Shown here piece by piece: positions 50,863 through 59,749 of a DNA stretch of 64,000 nucleotides (positions are counted from its first letter, which is position 1; the number at the start of each line of letters is the position of its first letter). This stretch comes from CAZXTR01 sp964643615 (lineage in GTDB: Bacteria; Pseudomonadota; Alphaproteobacteria; CAAHEQ01; UBA3637): positions 1-64,000 of the forward strand of contig CAZXTR010000001.1 of the NCBI GenBank assembly GCA_964643615.1, written 5' to 3'. The notes beneath the pieces were generated by a model that ran no database searches, had not been told where the DNA came from, and saw only the letters and a list, made by a program, of their open reading frames with translations. The translations under genes and the position numbers were made by a program.

Positions 50863-51363
50863 ATGAATGATAAAAAAACAAATAAAGTGCCTCAAAAAGC
50901 ATCTCGATTAAAAGGAGCTTTAGCTGCCGCTTTGATTACCGCAAGTAGTTTCCTTCCACAAGGAAATGCTGAAGCTAGTGATGCGGACACAAAGCCTTTG
51001 CCTCCAGATAATACCACACAAACTACGCAAAACAGCCCCTCAGATCAAGGTGAGGTCCTTCCCCAAAACCCAGGGGAGTCGGAAAAAGATTACAATAAGC
51101 GATTAGAAAAAGAAAACAAGCAACGTAAAAAATTGGGGCTAAATCTTCATATTTCAGCTTTCATCAATTTGAATTGTCACCCTCGTATGCCTCGTCCACG
51201 AATCGTCCGAGCCGTTCCAGCACCGCGCCCACGAATCCTCCACACTGTTCCAACACCACATGCTATTCCCATGGTTGGAGCACAAGTTGTCGTTCAAGGA
51301 AAAGACACTACTGTTGCTGTAGGGGCTACTTTTATTAACAAAACCAGAAAAGGAAGGCGATAG
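50863..51363 (+). CDS. Secreted Pro-rich protein (166 aa) paired with the upstream repeat protein
   Basis: Function not recognised. The start at 50863 has AAAGGAG; an ATG at 50845 adjoins the upstream stop codon and lacks a site. N-terminal signal peptide: basic start, hydrophobic ALAAALITASSFL, probable cleavage after NAEAS. The mature part has a polar Thr/Gln linker, then PGESEKDYNKRLEKENKQRKK, which matches EETKEKYNERLERHN in the protein encoded upstream, then a Pro/Arg-rich tract (PRMPRPRIVRAVPAPRPRIL) and a small hydrophobic end (GAQVVVQGKDTTVAVGATFINK). Cotranscribed with 49966. A shared structural partner is the simplest reading (inference). Confidence 0.68.
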   Translation: MNDKKTNKVPQKASRLKGALAAALITASSFLPQGNAEASDADTKPLPPDNTTQTTQNSPSDQGEVLPQNPGESEKDYNKRLEKENKQRKKLGLNLHISAFINLNCHPRMPRPRIVRAVPAPRPRILHTVPTPHAIPMVGAQVVVQGKDTTVAVGATFINKTRKGRR

Positions 51364-51411
51364 TCTTCCCCTCTTCAAAAAAAGAGCTCTTGTCATCAAG
51401 GATTTTTTCCC

Positions 51412-51442
51412 TTGCTTTTTCTTAAAAAAAAAGCACTATACT
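51412..51442 (+). promoter_or_regulatory. Promoter of the 51470 gene
   Basis: TTGCTT (51412-51417), 19-base spacer, TATACT (51437-51442). The spacer is longer than optimal, so confidence is moderate. The ATG is 28 bases downstream with AAAGGA. Confidence 0.45.
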
Positions 51443-51469
51443 TACTTATCAAGTTTGAAAGGATAAATT

Positions 51470-52330
51470 ATGGGAGAAAAAGCAATTCATGGTGAAGAAT
51501 ATGAAGTATTAAAACAAAAATCAACACCAAAAAAAGTTGCACGTATTTTCATTTTTATTTGGATGATTTTCGTGATGACACCTGTTCTTTCTTTTTTAAT
51601 CACGCAAAATGTTAAAATTAAAGAATACCTAATCGTTCGAAGCATTTATGAGCTGCATCATTCCTTAATGCAACAATATCAGGACTTTTCAAGTGAAATT
51701 ATTAATAAAATAGATATTTCAAAGTATGTTGAAAAAATTGAAGTTCCTGATATTAAATTAGATGCCGTTTCTAAAACAACAACTAAAGTTCAACAAACAA
51801 CACAAGTCCTTGCTCAATTAGGCATAAAACAGGCAGATTATATCGAACAAAAGACAAATCAGCTACAAAAACAAATAGACTTGGTTAACCAACAAATTCA
51901 ACAGAAAACCGCTACTATTCAAAAAACTTTACAATTAGACATTCAGACAGCTTTAAAAAAAGAAGTTTCTGAATTCGCAGATTTGCAAATCAAAAAACAG
52001 ATACGTTTAACCGATTCGGCTTATGATAATTTAATACACAACCGCTTTGGATTTATAAATAATAAAGATGTAACGCATTCTATATATCAAGAACTTGAAA
52101 AAAACAGTTTTAGCACAATGGGCAAAATAATTTCCATCACTAATATAGCTTTTCTTTGGATTTCTTTAGGGGTAATTTTGGTTGCTTTTACTTTGTTACT
52201 TCTTCCTATTATTGCTAGTTGGTGGTTGGCCAAAAAATTATCGAGCAATTTCACCCAATGCCCTTATTGCAGAAAAGTGTTTTTATCTACACAAGGCAAG
52301 TTTAATTTCATCAAATTATTAAAGGGTTAA
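51470..52330 (+). CDS. Coiled-coil membrane protein with C-terminal CxxC (286 aa)
   Basis: Function not recognised. One membrane helix near the N-terminus (VARIFIFIWMIFVMTPVLSFLI, about 24-45), a long periplasmic helical region with Gln-rich coiled coil (about 105-170, heptad-like QLQKQIDLVNQQIQQKTATIQ), a second membrane helix (about 225-262, FLWISLGVILVAFTLLLLPIIASWWLA), and a short cytoplasmic tail with CPYCRKVF, half of a zinc ribbon. Both ends are therefore cytoplasmic if the positive-inside rule holds. The coiled coil may mediate self-association. The 3' end overlaps the convergent pgeF by 4 bases. Confidence 0.65.
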   Translation: MGEKAIHGEEYEVLKQKSTPKKVARIFIFIWMIFVMTPVLSFLITQNVKIKEYLIVRSIYELHHSLMQQYQDFSSEIINKIDISKYVEKIEVPDIKLDAVSKTTTKVQQTTQVLAQLGIKQADYIEQKTNQLQKQIDLVNQQIQQKTATIQKTLQLDIQTALKKEVSEFADLQIKKQIRLTDSAYDNLIHNRFGFINNKDVTHSIYQELEKNSFSTMGKIISITNIAFLWISLGVILVAFTLLLLPIIASWWLAKKLSSNFTQCPYCRKVFLSTQGKFNFIKLLKG

Positions 52331-52956
52331 TCCTCTAGCCAAATACTGCTGAATTGACGCTCTGTGTTCAAAGGATCTCGGCGATAGCTATTGTATTTAA
52401 CATTAGGATAGGTATCTATATCGATAATGTCAATATTTTTAATCCCCGCCAAGGTTAATCGATAGGCTGCATAAGCGGGCAAATTAAAATGTTCGGCATC
52501 TAGATATTTTTTAAAAAAAGGACTTTCATCCATGGAAAAAAGTGTTTTCATATATTCAGTAATGGGATAACTTTCTTCGTGGATACAGGGGCCTATAGCT
52601 ACCACTATGTTTTCTATCTTTGCACCCAGACGCACCATAGCTAACAATGTTTGATCTGTCACCCCTTTTAAACACCCTTTCCAACCTGCATGCGCAGCAC
52701 CAACAACTTTATTTTGGACATCTGCGAATAAAACTGGGGCGCAATCCGCGGTCCTCAAAGTCAATGGGATACCCTTTTGTTTTGTCACTAAAGCATCTGC
52801 CGACGGAAATTGTTGTTGAAGGGGATTCATCACTTCAACAACCCTAAATGAATGTATTTGCGTTAACATTAATGGGTTTTTTAATTGTGATGAATCTATT
52901 GCGTCAAAAAATCCGTGACCGATGCCTTTTTGATCCAAAATGAAACTTTTTTCCAT
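52327..52956 (-). CDS. pgeF: PgeF-type laccase-domain protein (YfiH)
   Basis: Multicopper-polyphenol-oxidase-like family; E. coli YfiH/PgeF corrects mis-incorporated residues in peptidoglycan precursors. 209 residues, shorter than the usual 240. Metal-binding positions are present: QIHSFRVVEV, TADCAPVLFADVQNKVVGAAHAGWKGCLKGV with the zinc Cys and His, and VVAIGPCIHEESY. The start at 52956 has AAGGA; longer readings run into the upstream gene. It overlaps the end of the DUF2062 gene by 53 bases. The N-terminal part usually preceding the HSF motif is short here. Confidence 0.85.
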   Translation of the reverse strand: MEKSFILDQKGIGHGFFDAIDSSQLKNPLMLTQIHSFRVVEVMNPLQQQFPSADALVTKQKGIPLTLRTADCAPVLFADVQNKVVGAAHAGWKGCLKGVTDQTLLAMVRLGAKIENIVVAIGPCIHEESYPITEYMKTLFSMDESPFFKKYLDAEHFNLPAYAAYRLTLAGIKNIDIIDIDTYPNVKYNSYRRDPLNTERQFSSIWLED

Positions 52957-53623
52957 GACGTTTTTTCCTTTTTTTCTTATGTTTTTTCCGATGTAAGATT
53001 TGTGGGATATGCGGATGAATGATAGATTGCGTTGCCGACACCAATTTTTGTCGCCAATAATGCCTTTTTTCTTGGGCATGGCCCCTTTTTTCTTGCCACT
53101 TTGTGATAAATTTTAAACTCCATCGATAACTAAGCCACCCCAAAATAACTGCCCATGGTAAGCATCCTAATGCCATCGCCAACCCCCAATCTTGCAATAA
53201 CATTTTAAAAAAAAGAGATATCGATTCCCATGCCGAATAATCTCCCATAAAGGTTTCTTGCGTAATGGCTTTTACTTTATTCCATCCTGTGATATTTGTC
53301 CAGTCCCCCATCATGATTTTACCCGTTACGTAAAAAACATAATAAAAAGGAATCATTGTAAAAACATTCGTTACCCATGTAAAGGCAATCGCTATCGGCA
53401 ACGAAAAATGCCATTTAAAACATTTTTTAGCAACAATCCACGTCAAAAAAACTGTCGTCATTTGAATACCCACTAAAGGGGTAAATGCCCACATCATGCC
53501 GACTAAAACTCCGCGAGCTAACACCACCGGATCTTGTACACTTCGTTTCAAAGGGACAACTAACCGAAACCGAACAGGGCGAATTATCCTTACAAATAAA
53601 GAAATGTCTTTTTCTTTTTTCAT
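52904..53623 (-). CDS. DUF2062 membrane protein with a highly basic tail (239 aa)
   Basis: Inner-membrane protein of unknown function. The DUF2062 domain is recognisable: SVQDPVVLARGVLVGMMWAFTPLVGIQMTTVFLTWIVAKKCFKWHFSLPIAIAFTWVTNVFTMIPFYYVFYVTG, with the GvalGvFigftPl-like start and the NPxT-like turn replaced by NVFT. A third and fourth helix follow (about 120-165). The last 70 residues are extremely basic (HRKKHKKKRKKRHGKK), longer than in typical members, possibly binding RNA, lipid head groups or polyphosphate. It sits between lgt (4-base ATGA overlap) and pgeF. Confidence 0.85.
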   Translation of the reverse strand: MKKEKDISLFVRIIRPVRFRLVVPLKRSVQDPVVLARGVLVGMMWAFTPLVGIQMTTVFLTWIVAKKCFKWHFSLPIAIAFTWVTNVFTMIPFYYVFYVTGKIMMGDWTNITGWNKVKAITQETFMGDYSAWESISLFFKMLLQDWGLAMALGCLPWAVILGWLSYRWSLKFITKWQEKRGHAQEKRHYWRQKLVSATQSIIHPHIPQILHRKKHKKKRKKRHGKKFHFGSKRHRSRIF

Positions 53624-54456
53624 GACTTATCCTTTCGTTCTAAAACTTGACGAAAACGTGTCCGTGGAGATGAACGATATACAAGCCATATGCCAAATAA
53701 AAGCATAGGAACACACAACCATTGTCCCATTGTTAAATGAGCCGTTAAAAAACCTAAATGTGCGTCTGGTTGACGGAAAAATTCTAAACCAAAACGCATA
53801 ACGCTATACAAAACAAAAAAAAGACCGCATGTGAGCCCGTATCTATCTCTATATTTTTTTACTCCCCACCAAAGGATGTTTAAAATAACAAATAATAATA
53901 GACCTTCGCAAAGAGCTTCGTATAATTGACTGGGATGGCGCGGAATATCTCCACCTAGTGGGAAAATAATTGCCCATGGGACAACATGTGTTGGCCGACC
54001 AAACAATTCTCCGTTAGAAAAATTAGCAAGACGTCCTAAAAACAAACCTATAGGCGCGACAACGGATAACATATCTCCTACCATGAACATATTGATACCT
54101 TTTTTTTTCGCAAAAAGATAGGTCATAACAATCATACCAACCAATCCACCATGGAATGACATGCCCCCTTCCCACAAATATAAAATATGCCACGGATATT
54201 CCCAATAATACATTGCTTGGTAAAACAAAACATATCCCAAGCGACCACCCAATATAATACCTCCAATGGACCAAACCAAAAAATCATCTATTTTCAATAC
54301 CGTAAATTCCGAATGCATCTTTTGTGACATAAAACGGAGTAATCCCCAAGCTCCTAATAACCCAAAGATATACGCTAACGAATACCAACGAATAGCAAAA
54401 AAACCTATTTGAAAAGCCACAGGGTCTATATCGGGGAAAATGATTCCTTCATACAT
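53620..54456 (-). CDS. lgt: Lgt, prolipoprotein diacylglyceryl transferase
   Basis: First enzyme of lipoprotein maturation in the inner membrane; it would act on the lipoproteins of the Tol-Pal region. 278 residues with seven membrane helices. Signature GRLANFSNGELFGRPTHVVPWAIIFP, preceded by GGMSFHGGLVGMI with the essential His, and HPSQLYEA shortly after. AAAGGAAAAAG lies before the ATG. It heads the lgt-DUF2062-pgeF operon. Confidence 0.95.
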   Translation of the reverse strand: MYEGIIFPDIDPVAFQIGFFAIRWYSLAYIFGLLGAWGLLRFMSQKMHSEFTVLKIDDFLVWSIGGIILGGRLGYVLFYQAMYYWEYPWHILYLWEGGMSFHGGLVGMIVMTYLFAKKKGINMFMVGDMLSVVAPIGLFLGRLANFSNGELFGRPTHVVPWAIIFPLGGDIPRHPSQLYEALCEGLLLFVILNILWWGVKKYRDRYGLTCGLFFVLYSVMRFGLEFFRQPDAHLGFLTAHLTMGQWLCVPMLLFGIWLVYRSSPRTRFRQVLERKDKS

Positions 54457-54579
54457 ACTTTTTCCTTTCTTTTTACATTATATTGTGAAACAAAAATACT
54501 CGCAAGAATTTTATCTTTGAAAACTGACTTGATTTTTTCATTTCAAACGTATAGCTTAGAAGAATAATAGGAGGTAGCT

Positions 54580-55575
54580 ATGACAAAAAAAACATCTGTG
54601 ATAGGCGTGGGTATTTGGGGAACCGCTTTAGCCATCACAGCACAAAGAGCGGGCAACGAAGTGCTTTGTTGGGCTCGAGAAGACGAAGTCGTGCAATCTA
54701 TTAACAACCAACATGTTAATCATTTGTTTTTACCAGACATTCCCTTACCAGAGCACATCCAAGCAACTTCAGACATTCAAAAAGCGATTGAATTTTCTGA
54801 TATTTTGTTGTTGGTTGTTTCGTCGCAACATACGCGTTCAATTTTAGAAACTATAAAACCTTTTATAGGGAACAATAAAACTATTGTGCTTTGTGCCAAG
54901 GGTATCGAAATTAAAACTGGTTGCATTTTAAGTGAAGTTCTTCAACAAGTCATGCCTGGCCAAATTTGCGCTGTATTGTCCGGAGGTGGTTTTGCTTATG
55001 AAGTCGCTTTAAAAAAGCCAACCGCCGTTACCATAGCTTGCCCTGAAAAGGGATGCACACAAAAATTGGTTGAAACAATGGGAAGTCAATATTTTCGACC
55101 TTATTCTTCCAACGATATTATATCTCCGCAAATTGGCGGTAGTGTGAAAAATGTCATTGCTATTGCATCAGGGTGCGTTGAAGGTCTGAACTTAGGCGAT
55201 AATGCTCGCGCAGCATTAATTACTCGCGGGTTAAGCGAAATGACACGACTTGCCAAAGCTTTGGGTGGGCATATGCACACCATGATGGGTATGTGTGGGT
55301 TAGGCGATTTAATTTTAACAGCGAATTGCACACAGAGTCGTAATTTTTCTTTCGGATTTGAACTTGGGCAAAAAGGTAATGCTCAAGAAATATTGCAAAA
55401 TAATACACGAACGATAGAAGGTATTTATACCGCGCCTGCCGTATTGAAAAGAGCTCATGAATTAAATGTAGAAATGCCTATTTGTGAAATGGTAAATGCC
55501 GTATTGAATGGAAAGCCTTTGGAAAGGGCAATAGATGAATTATTGTCTCGCCCTTTTAAAAACGAAGACATTTAA
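54580..55575 (+). CDS. gpsA: GpsA, NAD(P)+-dependent glycerol-3-phosphate dehydrogenase
   Basis: Makes glycerol-3-phosphate for phospholipid synthesis. 331 residues. Nucleotide-binding VIGVGIWGTALAITAQRAG (the usual GAGxWGT motif with Val for Ala), LCAKGIEIKTG, the catalytic Lys in GGSVKNVIAIASGCVEGLNLGDNARAALITRGL, and FGFELGQKG near the end. AGGAGG precedes the ATG. Monocistronic with a bidirectional terminator. Confidence 0.95.
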   Translation: MTKKTSVIGVGIWGTALAITAQRAGNEVLCWAREDEVVQSINNQHVNHLFLPDIPLPEHIQATSDIQKAIEFSDILLLVVSSQHTRSILETIKPFIGNNKTIVLCAKGIEIKTGCILSEVLQQVMPGQICAVLSGGGFAYEVALKKPTAVTIACPEKGCTQKLVETMGSQYFRPYSSNDIISPQIGGSVKNVIAIASGCVEGLNLGDNARAALITRGLSEMTRLAKALGGHMHTMMGMCGLGDLILTANCTQSRNFSFGFELGQKGNAQEILQNNTRTIEGIYTAPAVLKRAHELNVEMPICEMVNAVLNGKPLERAIDELLSRPFKNEDI

Positions 55576-55596
55576 TCCAATTACACCAATTACATC

Positions 55597-55625
55597 AAAA
55601 AAGCCCCTTTACTAGGGGCTTTTTT
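55597..55625. terminator. Bidirectional terminator between gpsA and pnp
   Basis: Perfect inverted repeat AAAAAAGCCCCT / AGGGGCTTTTTT with a 5-base loop. T runs on both strands let it end gpsA (plus) and pnp (minus). Confidence 0.92.
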
Positions 55626-55641
55626 ATTAGGCTTTTTCCGT

Positions 55642-57789
55642 TTAAGCTTGCGTCATTTCTGGATTTTCTTTAGAAACTTTTTCCAAATCTTCTCCCGTTT
55701 CTTGGTTAACGCGTTTCATAGAAAGTTTAACTTTGCCACGATTGTCGATGCCTAAACATTTAACTTTGACTATATCACCTTCCTTAACAACATCCGTCAC
55801 TTTTTCTATGCGCTTTGATGCCATTTCGGATATATGAACTAATCCATCTCGTGTGCCCATGAAATTAACAAAAGAACCAAAGTCCATAATTTTAACAACT
55901 TTACCTGTATAAATCATGCCGATTTCGGGTTCGCTAACGATGCCTTTAATCCAATTCAACGCTGCTTCGCCGGCTGTTGCGTCTACCGCAGCAATACTTA
56001 CGATTCCCTCTTCATCAATATCAACTTTCGCGCCTGTTTTTTCAACAATTTCACGAATGACTTTCCCTCCTGTTCCTATTACTTCACGAATTTTATCTTT
56101 GTCAATTTTGATTGTTGTAATACGAGGTGCATTTTCAGAAATTGTATCCCGTGGGGCTGTTAAAGCTTCAGCCATTTTACCTAAAATATGAAGACGCCCT
56201 TCATGTGCTTGCGCCAATGCAATGTGCATGATTTCCTTTGTGATAGATGTAATCTTAATGTCCATTTGTAAAGCAGTTACACCATCTTTTGTACCAGCAA
56301 CTTTAAAATCCATGTCCCCTAAATGATCTTCATCTCCCATAATATCAGTTAAAACTGTAAAGTCTTGACCTTCTTTAATCAAGCCCATTGCAATTCCGGC
56401 AACAGGCTTTTTCATAGGAACTCCTGCGTCCATCAAAGCAAGACATGAACCGCAAACTGTTGCCATAGAAGACGAACCATTCGATTCCATAATTTCAGAT
56501 ACAACACGCAACGTATAAGGGAATTCGTCATGTGTTGGTAACATAGGATGAATCGCCCGCCATGCCAACTTGCCGTGTCCAATTTCACGCCGACCAGGAG
56601 ATCCTACTCGACCAACTTCGCCTACAGAAAATGGAGGAAAATTATAATGCAACATAAACGTTTGTTTCCATTCTCCCATTAAATCATCAATTATTTGCTC
56701 ATCTTCGCCCGTACCTAAAGTCGCGACTACTAACGCTTGGGTTTCTCCACGTGTAAACAAAGCAGAACCATGTACCTTAGGCAAAATTTGAACCTGCGCT
56801 TCAATTGGACGGACAGTTTTTGTATCACGGCCGTCAATTCGAATGCCTGTCTTTAAAACTTCTTGACGCACAATTTGTGATTCCAGTTCGTGAAAAATCG
56901 GTTCAACTAAAGGCACTAATTCAGCATTTTCCGAAAATAAAGTCTTCGCATTTTCTTTCGCTGCCTTAACCGCATTTTGACGCTCTAACTTTTCGTGAAT
57001 TTTATAAGCTTGCAATAACTGTGTACTGATTTTATTTTGTAATGTCGTCAAAACCGTTTTATAGATATCTGGAATTGAAGGTATTTCCCATGCATCTTTC
57101 GCACATTCTTCTGCCAAAGCAATAATCGTTTGAATTATAGGTTGAAATTCTTTGTACCCAAATTCAACGGCACCTAACATAATGTCTTCTGGCAACTCTT
57201 TAGCTTCAGATTCGACCATTAAAACTCCTTCGGCCGTCCCTGCCACTACTAAATCCAAAGCAGATTCTTTAAGCTCTGCAAATGTAGGGTTCAATACGTA
57301 TTCACCATTAATATAACCAACCCTAGCTCCTGCGATTGGGCCTAAAAAAGGAAGCCCCGATATGGTTAACGCAACCGATGCTGCAATTAATGCGACAATA
57401 TCTGGATTGTTTTGCAAATCATGGCTCAGCAATGTACAAGTCACTTGCGTTTCATTATGAAAACCTTTAACAAATAATGGACGAATAGGACGATCAATTA
57501 ATCGAGAAATCAACACTTCACTTTCCGATGGTTTTCCTTCGCGTTTAAAAAAACCGCCTGGGATTTTCCCTGCCGCATACGCTTTTTCAATATAATTCAC
57601 CGTTAAGGGAATGAAATCTTCATACGTTGTCGGAGCTTCATGTGAGGCACAAACAGCAGCGTGTACTATTGTTTGACCGTAAGTAACGATGGCGGAACCA
57701 TCCGCTTGTCTTCCAATTTTTCCGGTTTCAATGATAAGCTTTTTCCCCGCCCATATTAATTCTTTTTTAAATTCTTTAAACATAGACAT
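55642..57789 (-). CDS. pnp: Polynucleotide phosphorylase
   Basis: 3'-5' exoribonuclease of the RNA degradosome. 715 residues. Two RNase PH-like cores (MFKEFKKELIWAGKKLIIETGKIGRQADGSAIVTYGQT; VLKTGIRIDGRDTKTVRPIEAQ), catalytic DAGVPMKKPVAGIAMGL and MGDEDHLGDMDFKVAGT, then KH (IREVIGTGGKVIREI) and S1 (YTGKVVKIMDFGSFVNFMGTRDGLVHISE) domains. The start at 57789 has AAAGG; a longer frame to 57846 lacks support. It closes the rpsO-pnp unit, the last of the nusA operon. Confidence 0.97.
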   Translation of the reverse strand: MSMFKEFKKELIWAGKKLIIETGKIGRQADGSAIVTYGQTIVHAAVCASHEAPTTYEDFIPLTVNYIEKAYAAGKIPGGFFKREGKPSESEVLISRLIDRPIRPLFVKGFHNETQVTCTLLSHDLQNNPDIVALIAASVALTISGLPFLGPIAGARVGYINGEYVLNPTFAELKESALDLVVAGTAEGVLMVESEAKELPEDIMLGAVEFGYKEFQPIIQTIIALAEECAKDAWEIPSIPDIYKTVLTTLQNKISTQLLQAYKIHEKLERQNAVKAAKENAKTLFSENAELVPLVEPIFHELESQIVRQEVLKTGIRIDGRDTKTVRPIEAQVQILPKVHGSALFTRGETQALVVATLGTGEDEQIIDDLMGEWKQTFMLHYNFPPFSVGEVGRVGSPGRREIGHGKLAWRAIHPMLPTHDEFPYTLRVVSEIMESNGSSSMATVCGSCLALMDAGVPMKKPVAGIAMGLIKEGQDFTVLTDIMGDEDHLGDMDFKVAGTKDGVTALQMDIKITSITKEIMHIALAQAHEGRLHILGKMAEALTAPRDTISENAPRITTIKIDKDKIREVIGTGGKVIREIVEKTGAKVDIDEEGIVSIAAVDATAGEAALNWIKGIVSEPEIGMIYTGKVVKIMDFGSFVNFMGTRDGLVHISEMASKRIEKVTDVVKEGDIVKVKCLGIDNRGKVKLSMKRVNQETGEDLEKVSKENPEMTQA

Positions 57790-57886
57790 TTTTATTTTTA
57801 CCTTTCTATCTACAACATACTTTCGCACTTTTTTATTCGGTGACAAGAAAGGGGCATGACCTCCACGCCCCTCACTTTATTTAAAA

Positions 57887-58156
57887 CTATTTACGTAACC
57901 CTAATTTTTTAATAAGATCCGCATAATGTTTTTCACTTTTAGACTTTACATAATCTAATAAACGCCGTCTTTGGCCTACCATCAATAACAATCCGCGTTT
58001 AGAAATAAAATCTTTGGCATGCGTTTTCATGTGCTCTGTCAAATTTTTAATGCGTTCACTTAACACAGCAATTTGAACATCAGAAGAACCTGTATCTCTT
58101 TCATTAATTGCAAATTGTTTAACTAATTCTTGTTTTTTTTCTTTTTTAATCGACAT
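57887..58156 (-). CDS. rpsO: Ribosomal protein uS15
   Basis: Small-subunit protein binding 16S rRNA helices 20-22. 89 residues, exact family length. Core DTGSSDVQIAVLSERIKNLTEHMKTHAKDFISKRGLLLMVGQRRRLLDYVKS. Strong AAAGGAGA site. It overlaps the end of truB by 11 bases and precedes pnp, the conserved order in which S15 also autoregulates through its mRNA in E. coli. Confidence 0.98.
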   Translation of the reverse strand: MSIKKEKKQELVKQFAINERDTGSSDVQIAVLSERIKNLTEHMKTHAKDFISKRGLLLMVGQRRRLLDYVKSKSEKHYADLIKKLGLRK

Positions 58157-59069
58157 CGTTTTCTCCTTTTATCTTTTTAAACACTTTTATGGGACGAACT
58201 ATTCCGTCTTTTACCTTCACAAAAGCTACAAGCTTGCCTTTTTCCGTCGCTTTCATCAAGCGAATATCTGCAAGATCGCGCCTTGCCAAAAAACGCCCGT
58301 AGCTTAAATCCAAAGCTTCCCTTTTCGTTAATGCCAGTTCCAAGATGTCGGTCAGGACGGTTTCAACGGGGATAAATTCCATTTTGGACGGATTATTGTA
58401 TACAAATTTTTCCAACTTGTCTAGTGTTATTGATTCTTTTATCGTAAAAACACCGCATGCGATGCGACGCAAAAATGTAATGTGCCCACATGCCCCCAAT
58501 TTTTCGGCAATATCACGTCCTAAAGAACGCACGTATGTCCCCTTACCACAAACAACTTGAAATAAAAATTCATCCACGTCGGTTTGTTCTGTTAATTGTA
58601 AATCTTTGATAAAAACAGGGCGAGGGGCGAGCGTCACATTTTCACCCCTTCGTGCCAAAATATATGCCCTTTGTCCTCCTACTTTCAAAGCGCTAAAAAT
58701 TGGAGGCGTTTGCAAAATATTTCCAGTTAGTTGTGGCAAAATACGCACTATGTCTTGCGCCTTAGGAATAAGCGTAGATTGTTGAGTAATTTCCCCCTGG
58801 ACATCATCTGTTGACGTTGATATCCCAAACTTGATTTTAAAAGAATATATTTTTAACCCATCCATAACAAAAGGGACTGTTCGAGTCGCTTCCCCAAAAG
58901 CTATGGGCAAAACTCCCGTCGCCAAAGGATCAAGTGTCCCTCCGTGCCCTATTTTCATGGGGTGGAACAAATGTTTTAATTTTCCAACGACTTGTGTTGA
59001 ACCTATATCATAGGACTTATCGATAACTAACCATCCATTAATATTTTGTTTGACTGGTTTTTGTTGCAT
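58146..59069 (-). CDS. truB: TruB, tRNA pseudouridine-55 synthase
   Basis: Makes pseudouridine 55 in the T loop. 307 residues. Motif 1 KIGHGGTLDPLATGVLPIAFGEATR with the catalytic Asp, and RRGENVTLAPRPVFI and CGKGTYVRSLGRDIAEKLGACGHITFLRR further on. The C-terminal PUA-like segment is short. Upstream lies the unknown pair at 59330-60162 instead of rbfA. Confidence 0.95.
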   Translation of the reverse strand: MQQKPVKQNINGWLVIDKSYDIGSTQVVGKLKHLFHPMKIGHGGTLDPLATGVLPIAFGEATRTVPFVMDGLKIYSFKIKFGISTSTDDVQGEITQQSTLIPKAQDIVRILPQLTGNILQTPPIFSALKVGGQRAYILARRGENVTLAPRPVFIKDLQLTEQTDVDEFLFQVVCGKGTYVRSLGRDIAEKLGACGHITFLRRIACGVFTIKESITLDKLEKFVYNNPSKMEFIPVETVLTDILELALTKREALDLSYGRFLARRDLADIRLMKATEKGKLVAFVKVKDGIVRPIKVFKKIKGENDVD

Positions 59070-59329
59070 TTAAAAATCTTCCATCAATTTTTCAGGTGTT
59101 ACTCCTTTGTCATAAAGTCTAACGTCATTTTACAACTTTTAGGAAGTTTATTTTTCAAACATTTGTCCACAACAGTTTCTATCTTTTCGAATTTTCTTTA
59201 TTAATAATCGCATTCAACATGCGCCTTGATTTTTGGATAAAATCTGAAAATTCTTATCTGATTTTTAACTCAAAAATATTTTCTATTTGAAAGAAATTCC
59301 ATCCCTTTTTAATGTAATTGCATACATTT

Positions 59330-59749
59330 TTAATGTACCAATGTGTATATTTGTCTTTGTGGCTTGATATCATCGTTGTGCCCAGTAATGCTTCTTCTTT
59401 TAGCCTGTACTTGGCATCCTCGATTCAAAAGCCAAACCGCAGAAGATGTAAAATCTTTCCCATGAACGCTATCGTTTTTAAATAAAGCATCCAACGCACT
59501 TTGAAGCGATCGGCGTTGACGAATTAAATCCAACAAACCTCCTATGCTTTTGGGCGATTTTTCGGACCAAATAAACCCTTCGGACTGTTTCGATAAAAAG
59601 CAACCAGGATTTTGTGCATCCTGCAATAAATCATATTGTCCCTTGTAACTTTTGAAAATTGGAGAAAATACAAGATCCTTATTCGCCTCGATTAAAACAC
59701 ATATTGCTAATATATTCGCGACGTCCTTCTCTGTTAGTTTTTCTATCAT
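59330..59749 (-). CDS. Unknown protein (139 aa) inserted between rbfA and truB, second
   Basis: Not recognised. Mostly helical, with a segment (TEKDVANILAICVLIEANKDLVFSPIF) of the same kind as a segment in the upstream gene (KNRIKNICACIEKNLYLIKWVK), hinting at distant common origin. No signal peptide, membrane helix or catalytic motif. The start overlaps the upstream stop (ATGA). Two hundred and sixty bases of non-coding sequence separate it from truB. Base composition is like its surroundings. Confidence 0.6.
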   Translation of the reverse strand: MIEKLTEKDVANILAICVLIEANKDLVFSPIFKSYKGQYDLLQDAQNPGCFLSKQSEGFIWSEKSPKSIGGLLDLIRQRRSLQSALDALFKNDSVHGKDFTSSAVWLLNRGCQVQAKRRSITGHNDDIKPQRQIYTLVH

